Positions 36,604 through 44,260 of a stretch of DNA of 64,000 bases are shown here, one piece after another. This DNA comes from Rhizobium sp. Root708 (GTDB lineage Bacteria; Pseudomonadota; Alphaproteobacteria; Rhizobiales; Rhizobiaceae). Positions within the stretch are counted from its first letter, which is position 1, and each line of letters opens with the position of its first letter. Under the pieces are notes generated by a model. It did no database searches and had not been told where the DNA came from. It saw only the letters and a list, made by a program, of their open reading frames with translations. The translations under genes and the position numbers were made by a program. Location of the stretch: NCBI RefSeq assembly GCF_001429725.1, contig NZ_LMHV01000043.1, positions 741,577 to 805,576 of the forward strand, given 5' to 3'.

Positions 36604-37266
36604 GTGTCCGCATCTCGCGCCGTATTCGACAAGCCGTACGAAGCATTTCTGTTCGACATGGACGGAACGCTTCTCAATTCGATCGCCGTCGTAGAGCGCG
36701 TTTGGGCGGGTTGGGCGGTGAGGCACGGTATAGAGCCTGAGGTCTTCCTGAAGACCATTCACGGCATTCGCGCGGTTGACGTCATCAAACAGCTGGCATT
36801 GCCGGGTGTCGATCCGGTCGTTGAGGCGAAGCTGCTGCTCGACGAGGAGATGGAAGACGTGGACGGTATCCTCGCGATACCGGGCGCGCTGGCATTTATC
36901 GCGGGGATACCCCGGGAGCGCTGGGCAATCGTCACGTCGGCACCGATAGAACTCGCAAAGCGCCGGATGACCGCTGCGGGGATTCCGACACCTGCGGTAT
37001 TGGTGAGCGGCGAGGAAGTCTCAGCCGGCAAGCCGAGCCCGGAAGGCTATCTCCTGGGCGCTCGCCGGCTTGGTGTCGATCCGGCGAAATGCCTGGTATT
37101 CGAGGACGCGGTCGCCGGCATCCTGGCTGGTGAAGCAGCCGGCGCGGATGTGACCGTCATCACGGCCACCCACGCCACGCCCTTCGAGACGCCGCATTTT
37201 TCGACGCCTGACTATCTCGGGCTGCGCGTCGCTTCGACCGAAGGATCGGTCAGCCTTCAGCGTTAG
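36604..37266 (+). CDS. HAD-family phosphatase
   Basis: 220 residues. HAD motif I is FLFDMDGTLLN with the nucleophile Asp, motif II VTSAP, the motif III Lys is in SAGKPSPEGY, and motif IV CLVFEDAVAG. The subfamily resembles sugar-phosphate and 2-deoxyglucose-6-phosphatases, substrate unknown. I start at GTG 36604, preceded by AAGGAAA. Its TAG overlaps the stop of the converging zinc-ribbon gene (shared TTAG). Confidence 0.82.
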   Translation: MSASRAVFDKPYEAFLFDMDGTLLNSIAVVERVWAGWAVRHGIEPEVFLKTIHGIRAVDVIKQLALPGVDPVVEAKLLLDEEMEDVDGILAIPGALAFIAGIPRERWAIVTSAPIELAKRRMTAAGIPTPAVLVSGEEVSAGKPSPEGYLLGARRLGVDPAKCLVFEDAVAGILAGEAAGADVTVITATHATPFETPHFSTPDYLGLRVASTEGSVSLQR

Positions 37267-37454
37267 TTCTTGCGCTGAAGCGCCTGCCTGCGCATTCGCT
37301 CGAATGCGGCCAGCATTCTCGCTTTCACGAAGGCAAGGGTGCCGAGCTCGTAGCCGCAGGTGAAGCAGGTGACGATGTCGCTGTTGCGCGGCTCGGCATG
37401 CTCGAATTTCATGCGGGTGTTTCTGCACTTGGGGCAGGGGATTTCAATCTGCAT
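37263..37454 (-). CDS. Small zinc-ribbon protein
   Basis: 63 residues. CPKC (7-10) and CFTC (30-33) form a four-Cys zinc ribbon, followed by a basic helix (MRRQALQRKN). Function unknown; it may bind nucleic acid or another protein. Confidence 0.7.
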   Translation of the reverse strand: MQIEIPCPKCRNTRMKFEHAEPRNSDIVTCFTCGYELGTLAFVKARMLAAFERMRRQALQRKN

Positions 37455-37637
37455 ATCAAAGGCTCCTCTATAAGGCTCTCCTTAGTCAGGAGCAGCGGCT
37501 TGAGCAAGAGCTTTGGCTATCCTGACCCGGGCGGTCGTTGCTGCGTCAAAGAAGAAGTGAAGGCGGATGAAGATGCTGTCCGCATGTCCTCCAGTGTTTG
37601 GATAAGCCCTTTTATTTCGAGCGTCCGCATTTTTCGC

Positions 37638-37666
37638 TTGCACGGAAAAAGCCAAAAGACTAACAG
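37638..37666 (+). promoter_or_regulatory. Predicted promoter of tRNA-Pro
   Basis: TTGCAC (37638-37643), 17 bases, TAACAG (37661-37666), placing the transcript start a few bases before the tRNA. Confidence 0.4.
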
Positions 37667-37687
37667 GATCAGGCCGTAAAGGCAGGT

Positions 37688-37764
<77 letters not shown>

Positions 37765-38345
37765 TTAAAATCTTGATTGCCCCAGCTTTCTTACAGGACA
37801 GACAACCTTGGATCTCGTGTCGACGATGCGCGACTGCGGGACATTCGCATTCTGCTTGCCTGCTAAGCTGCTGAGATCATTCTGAATGCTGTCCGTCCGT
37901 GGCATGGCGTTGTGATGCACGGTGACAGGGTTGCGGCCAGCACCTCCGCTGCGTAGAGCGCTGCATCGGCGCACACGATCGCGTCGTGTATCGCCGGCAT
38001 TGGCATCGGCTTCGCCAATGCCAAAGCTTACCGTGATCCGCTCTGCGATGCCCGTGCAAGGCGCTCCGCGTCAGCTCCACTCCTTTCCGTGATAGCGATG
38101 ATTGACTCCTCGATTCCGTCGGTGTGACGGCTACAGATCGGCAATCACGCAGCTCTCCTTTTCAGAGACTTTCGGGCTCTGTTCGATCTCCAAGCTTTAA
38201 CGATGAAATAAAAATTATGTAAAGCCATGAGAAAGTTGGAATATAAGCAAATGTAAATCTAATTCCCGATCGCTTCGAAACTCGCATTTCTGGAGACGAT
38301 GCAGTGAATATGTTAGGGTAACGTCAATTAGTGCTGGGGATATAT
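37765..38345. other. AT-rich, gene-poor patch behind tRNA-Pro
   Basis: About 580 bases with no intact gene. The first half holds a decayed GGDEF fragment (separate entry). The second half (about 38180-38345) is clearly AT-richer than the window. Position right after a tRNA gene fits old insertion of foreign DNA, but I found no second copy of the tRNA 3' end and no integrase. Confidence 0.5.
37900..38140 (-). pseudogene. Degenerate GGDEF (diguanylate cyclase) C-terminal fragment
   Basis: Read on the minus strand through at least two frameshifts, the remnants appear in the right order. First RHTDGIEESIIAI (decayed GG[DE]EF region), then ADAERLARA, ITVSFGIGEADANAGD, CADAALYAA and GAGRNPVTVH. 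This is the order of a GGDEF domain's second half. No start, no N-terminal half and no single open frame remain, so no activity is expected. Confidence 0.6.
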
Positions 38346-38561
38346 ATGGCTTCCATAGAATTAACCTCTGATTGCAGAGAGGCTGTTTCTAGAGCATTCC
38401 TGGATTTGGCTGAAAAGACCGTTTCGGCTGGCATGCGGCAAGGCGACGTAGCGTTGCTGTTGCTTGACCTTGCCGAAGCTTATTTGATGAAGGTCAGCGG
38501 CGAGATAATCGCCGAAGGCTCTATCCAATCGCAAGTGATTCACGACCGCCTGAAGAACTGA
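38346..38561 (+). CDS. Small hypothetical protein
   Basis: 71 residues, helical (REAVSRAFLDLAEKTVSAG, then VALLLLDLAEAYLMK). Codon use and GC are lower than in the neighbours, as in the AT-rich patch upstream. A GGGG sits before ATG 38346. I do not recognise a family. Confidence 0.5.
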   Translation: MASIELTSDCREAVSRAFLDLAEKTVSAGMRQGDVALLLLDLAEAYLMKVSGEIIAEGSIQSQVIHDRLKN

Positions 38562-38709
38562 TGAGCGCGCCCAATCACATTAGTGTTTCATAAGATAATG
38601 CGAGTTGATTAACGGTAGAGTGGCGAGCATAGTGCCTGCATTGCCGGCTATGGGAGTGGCTGCCGGCCCGGTGGTTTTCCGTTTCGGCCCTCCGTGGGTG
38701 ATATAACCT

Positions 38710-38922
38710 ATGCTTAGATCGCCAATATTTCCGCGTGATCTGCCTCTGTTTTCGGAGGATCTGGATATCCTTTCCGACGTTCTCGACGACGTTTGCCGCC
38801 ACAGGCAGATTGCGCGAAACTGCCCGCGAGCCGAGCAGATCGCATCGCGTCTCATTGAGCTGTATCGCCAGGGCGTCAAAGATCAGAAGACCCTTGCCGC
38901 CCTCGCCAAAGCCTATCTCTGA
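38710..38922 (+). CDS. Small hypothetical protein
   Basis: 70 residues, helical and charged: DLPLFSEDLDILSDVLDDVC, then RAEQIASRLIELYRQG and a C-terminal LAALAKAYL. No signal or membrane segment. It resembles small rhizobial proteins of unknown role. Confidence 0.5.
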   Translation: MLRSPIFPRDLPLFSEDLDILSDVLDDVCRHRQIARNCPRAEQIASRLIELYRQGVKDQKTLAALAKAYL

Positions 38923-38925
38923 AGA

Positions 38926-39075
38926 TTACTTCTGCTCGATCGAAACGCCGTTCTGGCCGATACTCATCTCGATCCCTTCAGGCTTGCTCTCCTCGTGCAA
39001 AATATAGGCTCCAAGCCCAATGACGATAACCACCAGCGCGCCAATAACGAGATAGAGTCTGTTGCCGTTTCTCAC
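38926..39075 (-). CDS. Small single-span membrane protein
   Basis: 49 residues from a GTG at 39075. It starts with a basic N-terminus (RNGNR), then a hydrophobic helix (LYLVIGALVVIVIGLGAYIL) and a short periplasmic tail ending SIGQNGVSIEQK. The hydrophobic pattern is unlikely by chance. The longer open frame upstream is out of character (Arg/Pro-rich) and rejected. It ends 3 bases after the convergent small gene. Confidence 0.55.
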   Translation of the reverse strand: MRNGNRLYLVIGALVVIVIGLGAYILHEESKPEGIEMSIGQNGVSIEQK

Positions 39076-39137
39076 GCAAACCTCTGCAATATGTTGAATA
39101 CGCGAGATAAACGCGAACCTGAGGCTTTGGTTCCCAC

Positions 39138-39431
39138 TCAGTCGTCGTTGGTCGCGTTGAGATTTTCCGGCCGAAGGCCTTCGTCGGCACTGGTGCGCGC
39201 CTTGAGCCTGACGCCCGGGCCGCCCTCGTCGTGATTGCCGCTGGCAAGGAAGATAACGCCGGCGGCTTCGAGCGCCTGCTTGACGGCAAGCAATGCCTGC
39301 GGCTCTCCCGAGGAATGGCCTTGTTCGAGGGTTTCGATGATTGCGGCTGGCAGTCCCGATGCGGTTGCCAGCTGCTGGATGCTCATGCCCGTCATGGCGC
39401 GGGCGCCGCGCATTTGTGTTGCTGTGATCAT
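39138..39431 (-). CDS. XRE-family helix-turn-helix protein
   Basis: 97 residues. The HTH covers about 5-60: MRGARAMTGMSIQQLATASG, then ETLEQGHSSGEPQALLAVKQ. The tail (about 61-97) is short and charged (VRLKARTSADEGL). Possibly regulates the small membrane gene or the polysaccharide cluster beside it; no direct evidence. Confidence 0.75.
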   Translation of the reverse strand: MITATQMRGARAMTGMSIQQLATASGLPAAIIETLEQGHSSGEPQALLAVKQALEAAGVIFLASGNHDEGGPGVRLKARTSADEGLRPENLNATNDD

Positions 39432-39490
39432 CAGGTAAGTCTAGCGCGCCAATGACGGTTCGCAAGTGTCTCGCCGATGCTGCCTGGCGT

Positions 39491-40705
39491 TTATGACCGA
39501 CCTCGTCGCGCCTCGAGGGCGGCGCAACCCCAGACGACGCCGAACAGCAGATACACATGGCGCCAGTGGTCGATGTCGATGACGTTTCCGATCGCGGCGT
39601 GGCCGAGGATGGCAATCCACCCGATCATCAAATACGGCTGCCAGGGGCGGTCCTTAAGCAGGTTCTTAAAGCCGAGATAGAATGTCCAGCAGAGCATACT
39701 CACGTAGCTGATGAAGCCAAGCCATCCGTAGGTGGTCAGCGATTTCAGCCAGATATTGTGCTCGTCTTCAGGGAAGATCGTCCCGAATACCATCGGCCCG
39801 ATGCCGAGCGGGCGCTCCATCATCATGGTGAAACCGATTCGATGCCGGTCGAAACGCCCGAGATGCTCGCCATCGTACTGCTGCACGAGCTGCGCGCGTG
39901 TCGAAAAGAGATCGGCAACCTTTGGAAACTGCAGGGCGATCAAGAGAGATGCCGTCATCATCCCGATCGCGGCGAGCGACAGGATCAGAATGCGCAGGCG
40001 AAACGCTCCGCTCCGCTCCTTCAGCATCATCACGAAGATCAGCAGAATGATCGTGAGAAGGAACAGGCCCCAGGCCGCACGCGAGAATGACAGGAAGACG
40101 CCGAGCGCCAGGATCAACAGCGCGCCGGCCTTGATCGGCGCAGTCCTAAGCGAGCCTGTCAGGATACCATGCACGAGATACAGGGAAGGGGGGACGAGGA
40201 ACGGACCGAACACGTTCGGGTCCTGAAACGCTCCCTTGGCTCGATCGTAGAGTGTAAAGACCTCGGAGCCTGGAAATGCATGGAAATAGCCGAGGATCCC
40301 GAGCAGCGACGTAATCACCGCAGCGATCGTCCAGGCATTGAAGATGAGCGGGAGACGGCGGTGGCTGTCCTCGATGATCGCGGCATAAAAGATCGAGGTC
40401 AGCGCCAGGAACGTCGATACCGCGACATACATCGGTCCGTCGGCCAGGTCACGCATCTGCGTCAGCGACAGCATGCCGCCGACATTGAAGGTCAGAAGCA
40501 AGGCGAGCAGTGGTGCCGTCGTCCGCGATATGCGCAGCCCGAGGATGAACCACAGGCCAACGAGGCCCGCCATCCACAACTCATAAGGCGCCGGCTCGTT
40601 GATGACGAAACCGGACAGGAACACGCCGAAGCCGACCGCTGCCGACCCGATCAGGCGGAGCGTCGCTCTCTGCGGCTGAGCGACACGCGAGTATGTCGCT
40701 TCCAT
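39491..40705 (-). CDS. O-antigen ligase/polymerase-like membrane protein
   Basis: 404 residues with about 11 membrane helices and the large periplasmic loop of Wzy/WaaL-type proteins. Key stretches are GAFQDPNVFGPFLVPP, LSFSRAAWGLFLL and EDEHNIWLKSLTTYGWLG with the conserved His. It would polymerise or ligate lipid-linked polysaccharide repeat units. It starts 5 bases after the stop of the phosphoglycosyltransferase gene, so it is the last gene of that operon. Confidence 0.82.
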   Translation of the reverse strand: MEATYSRVAQPQRATLRLIGSAAVGFGVFLSGFVINEPAPYELWMAGLVGLWFILGLRISRTTAPLLALLLTFNVGGMLSLTQMRDLADGPMYVAVSTFLALTSIFYAAIIEDSHRRLPLIFNAWTIAAVITSLLGILGYFHAFPGSEVFTLYDRAKGAFQDPNVFGPFLVPPSLYLVHGILTGSLRTAPIKAGALLILALGVFLSFSRAAWGLFLLTIILLIFVMMLKERSGAFRLRILILSLAAIGMMTASLLIALQFPKVADLFSTRAQLVQQYDGEHLGRFDRHRIGFTMMMERPLGIGPMVFGTIFPEDEHNIWLKSLTTYGWLGFISYVSMLCWTFYLGFKNLLKDRPWQPYLMIGWIAILGHAAIGNVIDIDHWRHVYLLFGVVWGCAALEARRGRS

Positions 40706-40710
40706 CGCAG

Positions 40711-42264
40711 TCAATATGCGTTTTCCGTGTTGAAGAGCCGGAAAGGCGTCAGGAACAGGATTTTCAGATCGAACCACAGCGACCAGTTCTCGATGTAGTA
40801 GAGGTCGTATGCGGTACGGAACTTGATCTTGTCGTCGTTGTCGACCTCGCCGCGCCAGCCATTGATCTGAGCCCATCCGGTAACGCCGGGTTTGACGCGA
40901 TGGCGCGCGAAATAGCCCTCGACGACATCGCCGAATGCCCGGTCACGTGCCTGGGCGAGCACGGCGTGCGGACGAGGGCCGACGAGCGACAGGTCGCCCT
41001 TCAGCACGTTGAACAACTGGGGAAGCTCGTCGATCGAGGACTTCCGGATGAAGCGGCCGACCGGGGTCACGCGCGCGTCGCCCTTGGTGACGGCGGCGCG
41101 TCCCGTCGGGTCGGCTTTGTCCGCGTACATGGAGCGGAACTTGAAGACGTTGATGACCTCATTGTTGAAGCCGTGACGCTTCTGCATGAAGAACACAGGG
41201 CCCTTCGACGTCAGCTTTATGGCGATGGCAGTGCCGAGCATGATCGGCCAGAGCAGGCAGAGCGCGAAGAGGGCGAAGAAGATGTCAAAACAGCGCTTGG
41301 CGACCGAATCCCAGTCGCGAATCGGCTTGTTGAAGATGTCGAGCATCGGGATCGCGCCGATATGCGAATAGGCGCGCGGACGGAAGCGAAGGCGGTTTGC
41401 GTGCGCTGCCAGACGGATGTCGAGCGGTAGAACCCATAGCTTCTTGAGCAATTGGAAGATGCGCGCCTCGGCGCTGAGCGGCAGCGCGATGATGAGCATG
41501 TCGAGGCGTGTGAGACGGGCGAACTCGACGAGCTCGGCCACGGTGCCGAGCTTGGGATAGCCGGCCACCATGATCGGCGAGCGCTTTTCGCCGCGATCAT
41601 CGAAAATACCGCAAATTCGGATGTCGTTGTCGGGCTGCATCTCGAGCGAACGGATCAGCTCCTTCGCAGGCTCGCCGCCTCCGACGATGACCGCCCGGCG
41701 CTCCATGATGCCGTTGCGTACCCAGTTGCGGATGCCATAGGCGACGAGAAAGCGGCTCGCCAGCAGGAATAGCGCACTCATCCCGAACCAGAGGCCATAG
41801 GCATCGACGTCGGCCAGGCCAGCGTTGCGCACCAGTAGCATGCCGACGGCGGTCGCAAGAAAGACGCCCATCCACACCCCGAGAATGCGCGGCAGGAGGC
41901 GTATTCTCGAGCGGAGTGCAGGAATGGAATAGGTATCGGCGGTCTGCAGCGCGAGGATCAGCAGCCCGGAAGCGAAGGCGCCTGAGAGCGCACGCCCGCC
42001 GAAGGTCTCGTCAACAGCCGGCCAGACAAGGAAGGTCACGAGCGCGATCGCCAACTGCGACAGGAACTCGAACAGCCGCAATTGCCCGATGAGCATGACG
42101 GGCGAGTGTGTGCTTTCGGCGAACTGTTCCGCTATTTGCCGCGCATACTCATTGAGCGGCTCGGCGGGGTGCGCATCATCGGCCGTGTTGCGTTGATTGA
42201 CGTCGGAAACCTGTCTGCGCAATGCTTCCAGGTCGAACTGATCGTTCTTTTCTGCCTTATTCAT
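40711..42264 (-). CDS. Undecaprenyl-phosphate hexose-1-phosphate transferase (WcaJ/ExoY type)
   Basis: 517 residues. A cytosolic N-terminus of about 65 residues is followed by four helices, a CoA-binding-like domain (about 170-300) with AVIVGGGEPAKELI, and a fifth helix. The catalytic PglC-like core (about 325-515) carries KRCFDIFFALFALCLLWPIM, KFRSMYADK, RKSSIDELPQLFNVLKGD and GPRPHA. It starts polysaccharide repeat units on undecaprenyl phosphate at the inner membrane. ATG 42264 is chosen (MNKAEKND). Confidence 0.92.
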   Translation of the reverse strand: MNKAEKNDQFDLEALRRQVSDVNQRNTADDAHPAEPLNEYARQIAEQFAESTHSPVMLIGQLRLFEFLSQLAIALVTFLVWPAVDETFGGRALSGAFASGLLILALQTADTYSIPALRSRIRLLPRILGVWMGVFLATAVGMLLVRNAGLADVDAYGLWFGMSALFLLASRFLVAYGIRNWVRNGIMERRAVIVGGGEPAKELIRSLEMQPDNDIRICGIFDDRGEKRSPIMVAGYPKLGTVAELVEFARLTRLDMLIIALPLSAEARIFQLLKKLWVLPLDIRLAAHANRLRFRPRAYSHIGAIPMLDIFNKPIRDWDSVAKRCFDIFFALFALCLLWPIMLGTAIAIKLTSKGPVFFMQKRHGFNNEVINVFKFRSMYADKADPTGRAAVTKGDARVTPVGRFIRKSSIDELPQLFNVLKGDLSLVGPRPHAVLAQARDRAFGDVVEGYFARHRVKPGVTGWAQINGWRGEVDNDDKIKFRTAYDLYYIENWSLWFDLKILFLTPFRLFNTENAY

Positions 42265-42321
42265 GAGGCCACCGCCAGTTATTGACCTCAAGGCAATAGC
42301 AGGAAGCCCCTAAGAAACGTT

Positions 42322-43491
42322 TTACGTCGCGCTATCACGCTTCTTTCGTTGCGGTTCTTCAAGTAGCTCCTGGTACAGTTTCAGCACATCTTGCGCCATG
42401 ACGGAGGCGGAGAAGACTTGCTTGATCTGGTCGACCCGAGGCATCGATGTTTCGTGCCATCCGGGAATGCTGACAGCCTCGGCCATGACACGGGCGAGGT
42501 CGTCTGAATTCTCCGGTTCGACGAGGGCGGGGCTGTCTTTCCCAAGCGCCTCCGGAATGCCGCCGACGCGTGTGGCGATGATCGTCTTTCCTGCCGCCAA
42601 TCCTTCGAGCACGATGTAGGGCATGGCTTCGGCGCGAGAGGGCACGACAAGGTTTTGGGCCATCGCGAATGCCTGCTGGACACGCATGGCCGGCAGCATG
42701 CCGATCCGCTTTCCGAGACCACGCTCGATCATCATGTCCCGGTATCGATCCCGATCCGGCCCATCGCCGATCATCAGCGCGGACAGCGGTCTGCCGAGAA
42801 TGCGTTCCGCTTTTGCAAAGGCATCGACAAAAAGGTCGGGACCCTTAAGGTCCCGCAACATGCCGACATAGATGTAATGGACCGCATCGGAGCGCGTCGG
42901 GATCAGTTCGAAGTCCCGGTCGGCGATGCCGTTATAGATCAGCCGGGTCTTGGTCCGTGGTCGCCCGATCCGCTTCGTGTAGGTGTCGCGTTCGTAGTCG
43001 CAGATGAAAACCAGAGCGTCTGTCAGATATTCCTGCAGGCGCTCCATTCGAAGGACGAACTGACCGACGAAGGAGGAGCGCGCGTAGTGCAGGCTCCCCC
43101 CATGGGCCGTATAGAGGCGGGCTACGCGATACCTGTTCACCCGCAGGGCTGAGCCGGCAATCCGCGCGAGCACACCGCCTTTGGCGCCGTGTCCGTGCAG
43201 CACGTCCGGCCGCAAACTTTTGATCTTCTTATAGCCGTCCCACATCACGGCCATGTCGGAGAAGCTGATCGAGCGCCGGATGGGTACGCGCGTCAGGCCG
43301 AGCGACAGATATGGGCGGATGTCGTCGAAGAGCGCTTCTTCGTGCTCGCCACCGGTCGAGCTGTCACAGAGAATGCCGATCTCATGGCCCGCCCGGCTGT
43401 GCTCCATGACAAGATCGCGAACGTGGCGGAAGATTCCGCCGACTGGCGACCTGAAGCAATGGATGATGCGGAGAGGGCGCTCGCTGCTCAT
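42322..43491 (-). CDS. GT4-family glycosyltransferase
   Basis: 389 residues, GT-B fold. The N-terminal domain has GGIFRHVRDLVMEHSRAGHE and LHGHGAKGG. The C-terminal nucleotide-sugar site is VPSRAEAMPYIVLEGLAAGK, with the E(x7)E motif, and YVGMLRDLKGPDLFVDA. It adds a sugar to the growing repeat unit; donor and acceptor unknown. It begins 5 bases after the Wza-like gene. Confidence 0.88.
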   Translation of the reverse strand: MSSERPLRIIHCFRSPVGGIFRHVRDLVMEHSRAGHEIGILCDSSTGGEHEEALFDDIRPYLSLGLTRVPIRRSISFSDMAVMWDGYKKIKSLRPDVLHGHGAKGGVLARIAGSALRVNRYRVARLYTAHGGSLHYARSSFVGQFVLRMERLQEYLTDALVFICDYERDTYTKRIGRPRTKTRLIYNGIADRDFELIPTRSDAVHYIYVGMLRDLKGPDLFVDAFAKAERILGRPLSALMIGDGPDRDRYRDMMIERGLGKRIGMLPAMRVQQAFAMAQNLVVPSRAEAMPYIVLEGLAAGKTIIATRVGGIPEALGKDSPALVEPENSDDLARVMAEAVSIPGWHETSMPRVDQIKQVFSASVMAQDVLKLYQELLEEPQRKKRDSAT

Positions 43492-43496
43492 GCGGC

Positions 43497-44072
43497 TCAG
43501 AACAGTCGCTCGCGGACGTAGATCGTATCGCCGGCCACGATGGCGGAAGAAATGTTGACGCGGCCGGTAATAACCTGGCCGTTGATCTTCCTTGTCACAT
43601 CGACCGCGCCCTGATTGGCTCTGGCAGTAAAGCCGCCCGCAACGGCAACGGCGTTCTGAACCGTCATCCCGGGAACGTAGGCATACTGACCGGATTGTCC
43701 GACTTCGCCCATGATGAAGACCGAACGGTAGCGATCGACGTCGATGGTGACATCCGGGTCGCGTAGGTAACCCTGCTTGAGTTTCTGGGCGATTTGACCC
43801 GACAGTTGCTGCAGCGTGCGGCCGCGCGCGGCAACCTGGCCGACGAGCGGGAAGGCAATGTAGCCGGCCTGGTCGATCGTATAGGTATTCGTCATGCTTG
43901 GCTGGTCGAAGACCGTGATGCGCAGGCGGTCACCGCTATCCAGGGAATAGGGCTGGATGGTCGCCTCGTTGAAGGCTCTCGGCGCCGGCTTGTAGCTGTT
44001 GCAGCCGCCGAGGATCGCTGCCATAGCGGCAACGCTCAAGGCCATTACTAACTTGGTCTGGGCGACAGGCAT
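43497..44072 (-). CDS. Wza-type polysaccharide export lipoprotein
   Basis: 191 residues. Lipobox LGGC gives an acylated Cys24. The poly_export domain (about 38-120) reads LDSGDRLRITVFDQPSM and YIAFPLVGQVAARGRTL, followed by a SLBB domain (about 120-185) with MGEVGQSGQYAYVPGMT. It is shorter than Wza (about 380) and lacks the extra SLBB repeats and the C-terminal amphipathic helix. It therefore resembles short ExoF/UppC-like exporters. ATG 44072 replaces an in-frame TTG at 44078. First gene of the minus-strand operon. Confidence 0.88.
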   Translation of the reverse strand: MPVAQTKLVMALSVAAMAAILGGCNSYKPAPRAFNEATIQPYSLDSGDRLRITVFDQPSMTNTYTIDQAGYIAFPLVGQVAARGRTLQQLSGQIAQKLKQGYLRDPDVTIDVDRYRSVFIMGEVGQSGQYAYVPGMTVQNAVAVAGGFTARANQGAVDVTRKINGQVITGRVNISSAIVAGDTIYVRERLF

Positions 44073-44260
44073 CCGCAATGCTCACAGGAAATGAAAGTGT
44101 TCCCTGTCGTTATCGATCCGTTAGGGTTAATAGCCGGTAAAGACCGTTATCTTTTCCGTTTTGCGCAGCCTTTATCCAAGTATCGGCGCATCAGTCGCAT
44201 TAACTGTTGCGTTACTATACTCATTTACCCTCACGCCACCTTTGTTCTTGGAGTGAGAGC
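44073..44260. promoter_or_regulatory. Divergent promoter region of the polysaccharide cluster
   Basis: 188 bases, AT-rich, between the export lipoprotein and the chain-length gene. A TATACT box lies near 44214 for the rightward gene. It must hold two divergent promoters, so both halves of the cluster may share control. No clear dyad was found. Confidence 0.5.

Noticed and set aside
38926..39615. 229-codon minus-strand frame covering the small membrane gene and the XRE gene
   Set aside because: Its upstream part is Arg/Pro-rich shadow of the XRE gene; only the last 49 codons look like a protein.
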